Under the pieces are notes generated by a model. It was not told the DNA's origin. It searched no databases and saw only the letters and a list, made by a program, of their open reading frames with translations. Positions 15,358-23,411 of a stretch of 35,762 nt of DNA are shown piece after piece. The DNA comes from Candidatus Poribacteria bacterium (GTDB lineage Bacteria; Poribacteria; WGA-4E; WGA-3G), in NCBI GenBank assembly GCA_022821065.1, contig JAJEEK010000093.1:1-35762 (forward strand). The letters are read 5' to 3'. Numbering within the stretch: position 1 is the first letter of the stretch; every line of letters begins with the position of its first letter. A program made the translations under genes and the position numbers.

Positions 15358-15476
15358 AGGACTTACGCATACCGCTCTTTTGTACCACAAACTGTTAGTT
15401 TGTGCTATCAGAACGCTATGTTTTCCGAAAACTTTCATCTAACAGAACGGTTTACAGTCAAAATTGCGTAAGTCCT
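15358..15476. mobile_element. Miniature inverted-repeat element, family A copy 1 (119 bp)
   Basis: A perfect 12-bp terminal inverted repeat, AGGACTTACGCA (15358-15369) and TGCGTAAGTCCT (15465-15476), bounds 95 bases without an ORF. Inner parts (GCTCTTTTGTA, AAACTGTTAGTTTGTG, CAGAACGCTATGTTTT, CAAAATT) are shared with a longer copy at 23083-23254. Its right end touches the last codons of radC. Confidence 0.85.
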
Positions 15477-15477
15477 G

Positions 15478-16221
15478 TTAAATAAAGCCTTCCTCTTTCA
15501 GACTGACGAAAATCCCGTCCCCGATGATAATGTGATCTAACACTTTAATCCCGATTTGGTTTCCCGCCTCAATCAATTGCTTCGTTGCTCGGATGTCTTC
15601 TTGGCTCGGCTGCGGATCACCGGATGGGTGGTTATGGACGAGTACGATTGAGTTCGCCGATTCCTCGATTGCGAACCGAAAGATTTCCCGCGGGTGAAAG
15701 ACACTGGCGTTGAGTGTCCCTTCAAAAACTGTCGCTTCCGATAACTTTTTTCCCCAAGTCAAATCGTCACCCGGGTCACCTGCGATCCCTTTTGTGGTTA
15801 CGCCGCCTTTCGTATCGAGGCATAAGACGCAAACGATTTCTTTTTGTAGGTATCGCATTTTAGACATCATGAGGTCAGCGACATCGGAGGGTGAGGTGAT
15901 TTTATCTCGGTCGGCATGAAAGCGTGCCAATCGTTTTCCGAGTTCAAGAGCAGCGACGATCTGTGCGGCTTTCGCTTCACCGACACCTTTGATCTTCTCA
16001 AATTGCTTGGATTTATAATCAGCCATCCGTTTGAGATCACCGTCAAGTGCCATAAGAATCTGTTCACCGAGTTGAACGGCAGTTGTTCCTTTGAATCCGC
16101 TTTTAAGAATAATAGCCAATAACTCTGAGTCTTTCAGAATCTCTGGTCCGTATTTGTGAAGTCTCTCCCGCGGGCGTTCACTTTCAGGTAGGTCTTTAAT
16201 TCGCAGGGGGCGGTACGTCAT
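15478..16221 (-). CDS. radC: RadC-family JAB/MPN domain protein
   Basis: The 247-residue protein starts MTYRPLRIKDLPESERPRERL, the family N-terminus. It has a helix-hairpin-helix (IKGVGEAKAAQIVAALELG) and a JAMM zinc site HNHPSGDPQPSQED with the Glu of FEGTLNAS. AAAGGG sits about 9 bases upstream of the ATG (16221). The frame stays open to 16320, but that extension is a leftover of a miniature element and is not coding. A segment of roughly 17 residues (GIAGDPGDDLTWGKKLSE) between LDTKGGV and FEGTLN is longer than in RadC proteins I recall. RadC proteins have no firmly established biochemical role; many sit in mobile or stress-related loci. Confidence 0.92.
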   Translation of the reverse strand: MTYRPLRIKDLPESERPRERLHKYGPEILKDSELLAIILKSGFKGTTAVQLGEQILMALDGDLKRMADYKSKQFEKIKGVGEAKAAQIVAALELGKRLARFHADRDKITSPSDVADLMMSKMRYLQKEIVCVLCLDTKGGVTTKGIAGDPGDDLTWGKKLSEATVFEGTLNASVFHPREIFRFAIEESANSIVLVHNHPSGDPQPSQEDIRATKQLIEAGNQIGIKVLDHIIIGDGIFVSLKEEGFI

Positions 16222-16256
16222 ACATTGAATCCCTTTCGGTATAATAGAACAGGAAA

Positions 16257-16282
16257 CTACAGTCACAATTGCGTAAGTCTTA
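16257..16282. repeat. Partial right end of miniature element family A (copy 3)
   Basis: CTACAGTCACAATTGCGTAA followed by GTCTTA matches the right end of the element at 15358-15476 (TACAGTCAAAATTGCGTAAGTCCT) with few changes. It lies in the radC upstream region. On the minus strand its TTGTGA could form the -35 of a radC promoter with TATTAT 16 bases on. Next to it, 16330-16343 holds a short AGGAC-ATAA-GTCCT hairpin and a GGTTTTTAACC palindrome related to the repeats at 28763-28886. Confidence 0.6.
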
Positions 16283-16414
16283 TACATATTATCTATAGTG
16301 GGCGAGGTTTTTAACCCCACCTGCTAAAGAGGACATAAGTCCTGAGACAACTTGACGCAAATTATAGCGATCTTTGAAAATTAAAACAAGCGAAATCTGA
16401 ATATGATTTGTAGG

Positions 16415-16444
16415 TTGACAAATAATTTGAAAATAGTGTAAAAT
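16415..16444 (+). promoter_or_regulatory. Sigma70-type promoter of the STAS/USP/kinase block
   Basis: TTGACA (16415-16420), an 18-base spacer and TAAAAT (16439-16444) lie about 55 bases upstream of the first STAS gene. The leader ends in AAGAAGGAGAAAATC, a strong ribosome binding site before the ATG at 16501. Confidence 0.75.
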
Positions 16445-16500
16445 AAGATTAGTGAGTTCGTCGTATCTGTTTCCTAACAAATGTAAAGAAGGAGAAAATC

Positions 16501-16848
16501 ATGGCAACTACGATCCGTCAAAGAGATGGCGTTGCGATTTTGGAACCGAGTGGCAAAATAATGGGGTCTTCAGTATCAGAATTACGAGACGCTATCACGT
16601 CGCAAATAGATGCGTCTGAGGCACCTCGTATCCTCATCAATTTCGAGCGTGTTACGATGATGGACAGTTCAGGCCTTGGGACCCTGATGGGTGCGCATGT
16701 CGCTGCGACCCGTAAAAAAGGGCGTATAGGCGTTATTCATGTCGGAAAAAATATCAAAAACCTGATTGTCCGTAGCAGGCTTGTCAGTATTTTTGAACAT
16801 TTTGATGGGGAAGATTCTGCGATTGCAGGCTTGTCAAGTGAAAGTTAA
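16501..16848 (+). CDS. STAS-domain anti-sigma factor antagonist, paralog 1
   Basis: The 115-residue single STAS domain is the size of SpoIIAA/RsbV. The conserved MMDSSGLGTL puts the phosphorylatable Ser at 56. In this family the unphosphorylated form binds an RsbW-type kinase and frees a sigma factor or other partner; phosphorylation at this Ser blocks binding. AAGGAG lies 7-8 bases upstream of the ATG. It shares unusual stretches (ILEPxGKI, VSELR, SRLVSIFEHF) with the STAS gene at 33134-33484, showing a recent duplication. Confidence 0.93.
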   Translation: MATTIRQRDGVAILEPSGKIMGSSVSELRDAITSQIDASEAPRILINFERVTMMDSSGLGTLMGAHVAATRKKGRIGVIHVGKNIKNLIVRSRLVSIFEHFDGEDSAIAGLSSES

Positions 16849-16908
16849 ATAAGTGAGATAGGGGAACGCGCCTACGATCGAAATCGACTATGGCATTAGG
16901 AGTAAATT

Positions 16909-17259
16909 ATGGCAATCACCGTGTCTGAGAGAGAAGGGGTCGTTATATTTAAACTGAGCGGTAGAATTATCGCCCCGGGCATCGAAGAAGTCTCCGAAAC
17001 TGTGTCAGAGACACTTGCGGTGCGCGCCTCACCAGCGAAGCTGGTATTTGACTTCAAAGGGGTAACCGCGATGGATAGTTCTGGTCTTGGTGCGCTCATG
17101 AAAGTGTATTCCGATATTCACCCGCACGGCGGTGAGATTGCGGTGATTAACGTGAACAAACATGTGAAAAATCTCATTGTTATGGCACGATTAATCACCG
17201 TCTTCAAGAGTTATGAGAGTGAGGAGGATGCCGTTGCCGCTTTGCTGCACCATCCGTAA
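16909..17259 (+). CDS. STAS-domain anti-sigma factor antagonist, paralog 2
   Basis: The 116-residue STAS domain has the AMDSSGLGAL motif, with Ser57 as the expected phosphorylation site, and AVINVNKHVKNLIV, a strand-helix near the end also seen in paralog 1 (GVIHVGKNIKNLIV). TAGGAG precedes the ATG by 7 bases. It follows paralog 1 by 60 bases, and the two are likely co-transcribed. Confidence 0.93.
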   Translation: MAITVSEREGVVIFKLSGRIIAPGIEEVSETVSETLAVRASPAKLVFDFKGVTAMDSSGLGALMKVYSDIHPHGGEIAVINVNKHVKNLIVMARLITVFKSYESEEDAVAALLHHP

Positions 17260-17361
17260 GTAAGATGAGTTGTCGTACATTCGAGACCCAGTTTGTTTTA
17301 AGTTTAAACGACCACCTGTAAGTAAGACTCGACTGTATTGCACCAATAAGGGAAATGTCTC

Positions 17362-18123
17362 ATGATAAAAAACATCCTCGTCGCTATCGGCGATACGGAT
17401 TATGAAAAGAACGCCTTTGAATACGCCGGTCAGTTAGCAGTGCTTTTAGGGACGCATCTATCGTGTGTTTTCTTTCAAGACAGCAGCCATGGTGGAAATG
17501 CTGATGTCGCAGAGACTGTTATCCGTCGAACAGAAGCGGAATGCGCCCTCTACGATTTTCTTGATTACCATGTTGAGTCTGTCGCTGGGAACCCGAGGCA
17601 GATGATTTGCGAAGTCGCTCGCTCCGCGGACCTTGTCGTTGTCGGACTGCCAGAAGATGTCCGAAAACGTCGATTAAAACTTATTCAAGACCAAATAGAC
17701 GATGTTTTACAACATATCACAAGACCGATCATCGTGGTACATGAACAGTGTACACTTTTGCGGAAGATCCTTGCTGTTCATCACGGCGATATCTATTCTG
17801 ATCACGCTTTAGGACTTGTTGCCGAAATCGGCGAGTTGACAAAGGCTGGTATCGTTGGACTCGCACTTTCAAGTACACAACCGGAAGCGACACACATTAA
17901 GCAGCAGATGGAAGCGTACTTAAAATACTATGATGTTCAATCTGAATTTCTGACCGCTCGTGGTTTTACGGTTGCGAATGTCTTAGAAAACGCTGAGGAA
18001 AGTGATTGCGATCTCATTGCGTTGAGCGCGAGCCACCACGGTAGATTGTACGAACTCGTTTTCCAAAGCACGACACAAACCGTTGTCAAACTCGCGAACC
18101 GGGCAGTTTTGGTAACGCGATAG
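17362..18123 (+). CDS. Universal stress protein, probably two UspA domains
   Basis: The 253-residue protein begins MIKNILVAIGDTDYEKNAFEYA, a typical Usp strand-helix start with the ligand Asp. The first domain runs to about 130 and ends PIIVVHE. A second half (KILAVHHGDIYSDHALGLVAEI to AVLVTR) repeats the fold with a shorter, degenerate nucleotide site: SASHHGRLYELVFQSTTQTVVKLANRAVLV resembles G-x-x-G-x9-GS but lacks its glycines. Tandem Usp proteins bind ATP/AMP or signal without it. GGGAAATG lies before the ATG. Its place between STAS antagonists and a histidine kinase suggests a stress-response role. Substrates and ligand are unknown. Confidence 0.85.
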   Translation: MIKNILVAIGDTDYEKNAFEYAGQLAVLLGTHLSCVFFQDSSHGGNADVAETVIRRTEAECALYDFLDYHVESVAGNPRQMICEVARSADLVVVGLPEDVRKRRLKLIQDQIDDVLQHITRPIIVVHEQCTLLRKILAVHHGDIYSDHALGLVAEIGELTKAGIVGLALSSTQPEATHIKQQMEAYLKYYDVQSEFLTARGFTVANVLENAEESDCDLIALSASHHGRLYELVFQSTTQTVVKLANRAVLVTR

Positions 18124-18174
18124 ATTTAACGCAATTCACATAGTGCTCCTACCTTGTATCTACCGGAGGCACTC

Positions 18175-20505
18175 ATGAAGCCTAATGACATAACTTGCAA
18201 GGAACAGGCAGAGGACGCCATTGATTTTTACGATCTCTTGGATATCTCCGCGGATATGTTCGCATGTATCAGTTGTGACGGCAGCTTCACGCCGCTCAAC
18301 GCTGCATGGGAAGACGCTCTCGGATTCACGGAATTGGAACTCCGAAATCAACCTTGGTCGGCATTTGTACATCCCGAAGATAGGCAAAAGATGATTGTTA
18401 GGATCGAACAGGTTGAATCCGGCGAAGATGCCCATGCTACCTTTGAAAGCCGCCTCCGCTGCAAGGATGAATCCTACAAATGGTCCAGATGGCGTGTAAC
18501 GCAGATGCCCGAAGAGGGACCCTGTTGTGTTGTTGTAACCGATATTAGCCAACAAAAGCGGCTCGAAGCGAGAGTGAAAGAGGGGGAAATTCGTTTCCAG
18601 CAACTCGTGGTACAACATGCACAAGAAGGCGATCTGTTACATACTTTAATGGACCATACCCCTGACCATATTTATTTTAAAAATCGAGAGAGTCGGTTTA
18701 TCCGAATTAACCGTTCGTTGGCTGAGCAGTTCGGCTTGGAAAATCCCATAGATGCAGTGAATAAGACAGATTTTGATTTCTTTACGCGCGAGCATGCGCA
18801 ACAGGCATATCAAGATGAACAGGACGTTATTAAAACCGGGAAACCGATTGAAGGGAAACAGGAAAAAGAAACGTGGCCTGATGAACAAGATACGTGGGTG
18901 TCAACAACGAAAGTACCGATTCGGGATAGAGAAGGCCGTATTATTGGGACTTGTGGTATTTCTCGGGATATAACTGAGTACTATCGCGCCCAGCAAGCTC
19001 TGCGAGATTCTGAGGCGAATTGGCGTTCGCTTGTTGAGAGTGTGCCGGATATTATCTCAACCATTGATCTCGATTATCGGCTTGAGTTTATCAATAGACT
19101 TCCGCCAGCCCTCGACTTGAAACCTCAAGATATCGTTGGGCAAAGCGTTTTTGATTTCCTCCCAGAAGAGCATCACGGACGGCTTAAAGAAGCTTGTGCA
19201 AAGGTCATCGCAACGGGTGAGGTGGCTACCTATGAAGTTCAAGGGCTGATAAGTGGGTATTGGTACGCATCCTGCCTCGGTCCGATTCAACGGGACGGCG
19301 AATTAATCGGGTTCGTCATGGCATCAACAAATATCACCGACCGCAAACAGGCAGAGATTGAGTTACAACACAGTGAGGAACGTTTTCGTCGCGCTGTCCT
19401 GAACGCACCGCTACCGATTATGATTCATGCCGAAGACGGTGAGGTCTTGCAAATTAGTCGCGCATGGACGGAACTAACAGGGTACACGCTCGAAGATGTA
19501 CCTACTATTCCAAACTGGTTGGCACAGACGAACAGTCGCGAACCTGATGGCATCGAAGCACATCTCCAACACTTGTATAGTTCCACCGGACGCGTGGTAG
19601 AAGGTGAATACGAGATTTTTACCAAGTCCGGAAAAAGACGGATTTGGGAGTTTAGCTCGTCGTTGCTCGGGGCACTCCCAGATAGAAGGCAGCTCGGCAT
19701 TAGCATGGCACTCGACGTTACGGAGCGAATAAAAACCCAAAAGGTGATGCAGCGAGCGATGGAGACGGCTGAGCAGGCGAGTCGCGCTAAAAGCGATTTC
19801 CTCGCAAACATGAGCCATGAACTACGGACACCCTTAAACGCGATTATCGGGTTCGCTGAGATACTGCGAGATGAACTCGTCGGTAGCGTTAACGCCGAAC
19901 AGAAAGAATGCATCAATGACATTCATATCAGTGGTCAACATCTGTTGGAGATGATTAATGATATCCTTGATCTTTCAAAAATTGAAGCCGGGAAGATGGT
20001 GCTGCAATTGGAGGAATTTTCTGTTGTAGAGGCGGTGGAAGAGGTGAACGCTATTATTACGGCTCTCGCTGTGAAAAAGGACTTGGAACTTACGTTGACC
20101 TACAATCGTGATTATATGATTGAGGCGGATCGCGTTAAATTTAAACAGATCTTTTACAATTTATTGTCTAATGCGGTAAAATTTACGCCGGAAGGCGGTA
20201 AAGTCGCGACGCAATTTGAAGTCACCGCGACGGAGCTGCGTGCCGAAGTTACTGATACCGGTATAGGTATTGCTGAAGCGGATCAGGCGAAACTTTTTGC
20301 GCCGTTTACACAGATTGACACCTCGAAATCTCGGCGGTATGGTGGGACTGGGCTCGGCTTAGCATTGACGCGCAGGCTTATCATGCTGCACGGCGGTGAA
20401 ATCAGCGTCAAAAGCCAGGAGGGTGAAGGGAGCAACTTTGCTTTGCGGATGCCTCTACACCAGTTGAAACATAGCACTGATGTTGATTCTGATGAAGTCG
20501 TATAG
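18175..20505 (+). CDS. Four-PAS sensor histidine kinase (no receiver domain)
   Basis: The 776-residue cytosolic sensor has PAS 1 at about 21-130, PAS 2 at about 153-270, PAS 3 at about 282-395 and PAS 4 at about 405-520, each ending in a PAC-like strand. They are followed by HisKA with the phospho-acceptor His548 in SDFLANMSHELRTPL and HATPase_c (N box NLLSNAVKF, DTGIGI, GGTGLGLAL). GGAGG lies 5 bases before the ATG at 18175, which excludes the upstream TTG at 18154. No membrane helix is visible, so an internal signal (redox, energy or a small ligand in PAS) is likely. The next genes are a lone receiver and an REC-PP2C protein, its probable targets. Confidence 0.92.
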   Translation: MKPNDITCKEQAEDAIDFYDLLDISADMFACISCDGSFTPLNAAWEDALGFTELELRNQPWSAFVHPEDRQKMIVRIEQVESGEDAHATFESRLRCKDESYKWSRWRVTQMPEEGPCCVVVTDISQQKRLEARVKEGEIRFQQLVVQHAQEGDLLHTLMDHTPDHIYFKNRESRFIRINRSLAEQFGLENPIDAVNKTDFDFFTREHAQQAYQDEQDVIKTGKPIEGKQEKETWPDEQDTWVSTTKVPIRDREGRIIGTCGISRDITEYYRAQQALRDSEANWRSLVESVPDIISTIDLDYRLEFINRLPPALDLKPQDIVGQSVFDFLPEEHHGRLKEACAKVIATGEVATYEVQGLISGYWYASCLGPIQRDGELIGFVMASTNITDRKQAEIELQHSEERFRRAVLNAPLPIMIHAEDGEVLQISRAWTELTGYTLEDVPTIPNWLAQTNSREPDGIEAHLQHLYSSTGRVVEGEYEIFTKSGKRRIWEFSSSLLGALPDRRQLGISMALDVTERIKTQKVMQRAMETAEQASRAKSDFLANMSHELRTPLNAIIGFAEILRDELVGSVNAEQKECINDIHISGQHLLEMINDILDLSKIEAGKMVLQLEEFSVVEAVEEVNAIITALAVKKDLELTLTYNRDYMIEADRVKFKQIFYNLLSNAVKFTPEGGKVATQFEVTATELRAEVTDTGIGIAEADQAKLFAPFTQIDTSKSRRYGGTGLGLALTRRLIMLHGGEISVKSQEGEGSNFALRMPLHQLKHSTDVDSDEVV

Positions 20506-20560
20506 CCAGTGAAGACACAGTGGTTTAACACGAATGCCGGTTTAAAGTAAGGGACAACCC

Positions 20561-20980
20561 GTGAAAACTGAAAACTCACCTCCAGACGATGGACAGACAG
20601 AGGCACCGAAACGGATCTTGGTCATTGAAGATCAAGAACTCAACCGAAAGGTTGTGCGGATTGTTCTGCAATCAAGGGGTTACACGGTGGTGGAAGCGAC
20701 TGATGCTATGGAGGCAATTGCAAGTTTGGAGGACGCGACACCGCATCTGATTCTCATGGATATCGCTTTACCGGGACAAAGCGGCGAGGATCTGACGAGA
20801 CGGATCAAAGCGAATTTGGCGTGGGTGGATATACCAATTATCGCTCTAACGGCTGCAGCGATGTCTGGCGACAGAGAACGTATCCTCAAAGCCGGATGCG
20901 ATGATTATCTCAGTAAACCGATAGATATTAAGGTACTGATTGAACGTGTAGAAACGCATTTGGGAAGGACAGAGACATGA
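20561..20980 (+). CDS. Stand-alone receiver (DivK/CheY-like response regulator)
   Basis: The 139-residue single REC domain has phospho-acceptor Asp67 in LILMDIALPG, the acidic pair EDQE at 23-26 and Lys in DYLSKPID. The GTG start has AAGGGA upstream. No output domain is present, so it acts by protein contact or as a phosphate relay between the upstream kinase and another partner. It overlaps the next gene by 4 bases (ATGA), indicating tight coupling. Confidence 0.9.
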   Translation: MKTENSPPDDGQTEAPKRILVIEDQELNRKVVRIVLQSRGYTVVEATDAMEAIASLEDATPHLILMDIALPGQSGEDLTRRIKANLAWVDIPIIALTAAAMSGDRERILKAGCDDYLSKPIDIKVLIERVETHLGRTET

Positions 20981-22161
20981 ACGATGAAGCAATTTCTGAA
21001 CGCCAAGAAGCCTCGAAAATCCTCGTCGTCGATGATGAGCCGCGGAATGTCAGAGTCCTCCAGATTCAGCTCAAGGCGCGCGGATATACGGTCTATACAG
21101 CCGCAGATGGGCTTGAGGCGCTTGATGTCGTCGAGAAGGAGATGCCGGATCTCATTTTGCTCGATATCAATATGCCGAGGATGGACGGTTTTGAGGTCGT
21201 TGAACGCGTTCGGGCAGATGAAGCGACTGAATTTATTCCGATCGTGATGATAACCGCGCTACGCGATACGCGTGAAAATCGGATTAAGTCAATTGAAGTC
21301 GGTGCCGACGACTTTATTGAAAAGCCTTTTGATAGTGTGGAAGTCCTCGCACGTGTCCGATCGTTGTTGCGGATTAAGGAGTATCAGGATACGCTCTCAA
21401 AACATAATACGCGATTGGAAGAAGAACTCCAAATGGCGCGGAGTATTCAGGAGATACTGATTCCACAGAATGGCGTACAGGAGTTATCAGGTTTTCGGAT
21501 CGCTTCGAGTTGTTGTCCAGAAATGGCAGTTGGGGGCGATTTCTATGATATTTGGGAAATCGCACCGAACCGACTCGGCGTTTTTATTTCTGATGTTATG
21601 GGGCACGGTGTTTCAGCTGCATTTGTAACGGTTTTCATTAAAACAATTTTAGCAGAATTTCAACAACAGATCGAAGACAATCCCGGATACCTTCTTGAAA
21701 TACTGAATACCCGTTTCAATGATTTGATTAGTTCACGGTTGTTTATGTTCGCGACGGCGTTCTGTGGGATCATTGATGTCGCTAAAGGCGAACTTGTCTG
21801 CGCGAATGCTGGGCACTCATACCCGCTATTATACAATTCCGATGGACAGATGTATGCCGCTATTGGCGATAAATACACAGGAAACGGCTTGGGAATTTGG
21901 CAGGAATCGGCTTATGAGACGATGCGGTATCCGTTTGACCGGTCAAGCCGGCTGTTGCTCTATACCGACGGTGTTTATGAAGCGAAGAATGCGCACGGTG
22001 AAGAGTTTACTGCGGAACGACTCCAAAAATTGGCGTGTGCCTGCGTGGAGCAGTCGGCTGCGCATCTGATCGCGAGCATATCTGAGGCGGTTGATGCGTT
22101 TACCGGGGCTTGTCCTAAAGAGGACGATCTAACGCTTATTGCGATTGAGGTTGCCGAGTAA
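20977..22161 (+). CDS. REC-SpoIIE (RsbU-like) PP2C serine phosphatase
   Basis: The 394-residue protein has a receiver (about 14-130, Asp63 in LILLDINMPRMDG), a coiled-coil linker (EYQDTLSKHNTRLEEELQMARSIQEIL) and a PP2C/SpoIIE phosphatase domain (about 185-394). Phosphatase motifs: GGDFYDIW (metal Asp), SDVMGHGVSAA, CANAGHSYPLLY, LLLYTDGVYEA and EDDLTLI. In known systems RsbU-like enzymes remove phosphate from STAS antagonists; here the receiver probably links activity to the histidine kinase. It overlaps the lone receiver gene by 4 bases. Confidence 0.93.
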   Translation: MNDEAISERQEASKILVVDDEPRNVRVLQIQLKARGYTVYTAADGLEALDVVEKEMPDLILLDINMPRMDGFEVVERVRADEATEFIPIVMITALRDTRENRIKSIEVGADDFIEKPFDSVEVLARVRSLLRIKEYQDTLSKHNTRLEEELQMARSIQEILIPQNGVQELSGFRIASSCCPEMAVGGDFYDIWEIAPNRLGVFISDVMGHGVSAAFVTVFIKTILAEFQQQIEDNPGYLLEILNTRFNDLISSRLFMFATAFCGIIDVAKGELVCANAGHSYPLLYNSDGQMYAAIGDKYTGNGLGIWQESAYETMRYPFDRSSRLLLYTDGVYEAKNAHGEEFTAERLQKLACACVEQSAAHLIASISEAVDAFTGACPKEDDLTLIAIEVAE

Positions 22162-22165
22162 GAGG

Positions 22166-22621
22166 CTACGGTTTGATAGCCGCAGGTTTTAGAAGCTGAA
22201 AAACGACGCGAACGTCCGTGCCGCCTGCTGCGTTGGTTTGCATTTCGTAGGTATCCGAGAGCGATTTCGCGATAAAAATACCGTGTCCGCCCTCATTGCT
22301 TGGGGATCGGTTGGCTTCAATTTCTGAGAGTCGTTCGTGTGTTAGCCAGTGCTTCTGCCCTGTGCGTCGCGAACCGGTATCCCGCACTAAAATTTCGAGT
22401 GAATGCACATCGCTCCTAATTTGTAGTGTAACACCGACGGTGGTATCACTTGAACCGTGATGGACTGCGTTGCTACAAATTTCATCAATGACCAATTGGA
22501 TGTCTGCCACGCGTTTTCTGGAGAATCCAAGGTTTTTTGCCAAGTTTCCGATAAACGCGCGGACTGGGTCTATATAGAGGACGCTGCTCGGTATTTTAAG
22601 TTTAATATCTGCGTTTGCCAT
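22166..22621 (-). CDS. Anti-sigma factor kinase, RsbW/SpoIIAB-like
   Basis: The 152-residue GHKL ATPase has the N box IDEICSNAVHHG (Glu47, Asn51), VRDTG and the G2 box GGHGIFIAKSL. In the RsbW family it phosphorylates STAS antagonists on Ser and holds a sigma factor when they are phosphorylated. The frame is open upstream to 22699, overlapping the STAS gene; ATG 22621 (MANADIKLKIPSS) is preferred as it fits the family start. No Shine-Dalgarno is seen, so translation may be coupled to the STAS gene that ends 20 bases before. It is convergent with RsbU (4 bases apart). Confidence 0.9.
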   Translation of the reverse strand: MANADIKLKIPSSVLYIDPVRAFIGNLAKNLGFSRKRVADIQLVIDEICSNAVHHGSSDTTVGVTLQIRSDVHSLEILVRDTGSRRTGQKHWLTHERLSEIEANRSPSNEGGHGIFIAKSLSDTYEMQTNAAGGTDVRVVFQLLKPAAIKP

Positions 22622-22640
22622 GTGCGGAGGTTGTTTCGTG

Positions 22641-22985
22641 TTAAAATGCGGCGAGTGCGCTGGTTTCGGATTCATAGATTTCAACGACACTGGAGGCACC
22701 GATTAGATTGAAAGTACGCGTCAGGTTGTCCGCGAGCGCGCAAATTTTAAGGTCTCCTCCATTTTGGCGGAGTCGTTTTGCGACACCGACAAGTGCCCCA
22801 ACAGCGGTACTGTTGATATGGCTCACCTGACTCAGATTAACGACGATTTTCTCCACTTTCTCTGCTAAGAGCCCCTCAAGTACCTTCCGTAAGTCAGATG
22901 CTGCGTAGCTGCTCAAGTCTGTTTTAATCTCAAGGATTTTGATTCCAGACTCCTCCCGAAGTTTCATTAATTTTGTTGAATCCAT
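22641..22985 (-). CDS. STAS-domain anti-sigma factor antagonist, paralog 3
   Basis: The 114-residue STAS domain has HINSTAVGAL in place of the usual DSSGLG: Ser59 is kept as possible phospho-site, but the Asp before it is Asn. The start is the ATG at 22985, preceded by GAGAGGTG (the GTG at 22994 is part of the ribosome binding site region). Being directly upstream of the rsbW-like gene, it is the most likely cognate partner of that kinase. Confidence 0.88.
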   Translation of the reverse strand: MDSTKLMKLREESGIKILEIKTDLSSYAASDLRKVLEGLLAEKVEKIVVNLSQVSHINSTAVGALVGVAKRLRQNGGDLKICALADNLTRTFNLIGASSVVEIYESETSALAAF

Positions 22986-23039
22986 TGTAGTCACCTCTCA
23001 TAGATTGAAACTATTTGCGGCTCTGAAAACCTTTTTTAA

Positions 23040-23068
23040 ATCTTATAGAAAATCAAGAAAAAAGTCAA
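23040..23068 (-). promoter_or_regulatory. Promoter of the minus-strand STAS-rsbW pair
   Basis: On the minus strand TTGACT (23068-23063), a 17-base spacer and TAAGAT (23045-23040) lie about 55 bases upstream of the STAS start. An overlapping TATAAG gives a 15-base spacer. A miniature element begins only 15 bases further upstream (23083). Confidence 0.55.
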
Positions 23069-23082
23069 ATAAAATTTTCAAT

Positions 23083-23254
23083 AGGACTTACGCATGATGC
23101 TCTTTTGTAGCACGATGCGCTTCGCATCTGGGGTTTTTGCTTGGGGGTTTCTTCAAGTACGCTGCAAAACTGTTAGTTTGTGTTACCAGAACGCTATGTT
23201 TTACGGGAAATTTCATCTAACACTGCCGCCTACTGTCAAAATTGCGTAAGTTCT
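23083..23254. mobile_element. Miniature inverted-repeat element, family A copy 2 (172 bp)
   Basis: AGGACTTACGCA (23083-23094) and TGCGTAAGTTCT (23243-23254) form a 12-bp inverted repeat with one mismatch. Compared with copy 1, it carries about 55 extra bases that include a perfect GATGCG-CTT-CGCATC hairpin (23114-23128) and GTTTTTGCTTGGGGGTTTC (23133-23151), almost identical to a stretch at the broken end of the tnpB fragment (8425-8443). Confidence 0.85.
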
Positions 23255-23339
23255 GTTCAATTTATTTCCGATTTAGTAGGAATTTTCGCGGCAAAGCGAC
23301 CTTGTAAAAAAAATAAATTGCGGTTGTGAAAAAATCTTG

Positions 23340-23369
23340 TTGCTTTTCTTTAAATATTTATGGTATACT
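23340..23369 (+). promoter_or_regulatory. Promoter of the S1 protein gene
   Basis: TTGCTT (23340-23345), an 18-base spacer and TATACT (23364-23369) make a good sigma70-type promoter about 100 bases upstream of the S1 start codon. The region before it is AT-rich. Confidence 0.6.
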
Positions 23370-23411
23370 ATTGCGTAACCGATTTGTAAAGTGTTAAAAG
23401 CACTTTGAATA

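Noticed and set aside
16222..16320. N-terminal extension of RadC
   Set aside because: The extension falls on a family A element remnant; the ATG at 16221 has a Shine-Dalgarno and the family N-terminus.
19425..19922. 165-codon minus-strand ORF within the histidine kinase gene
   Set aside because: Opposite to the conserved PAS and HisKA coding region; no supporting signals.
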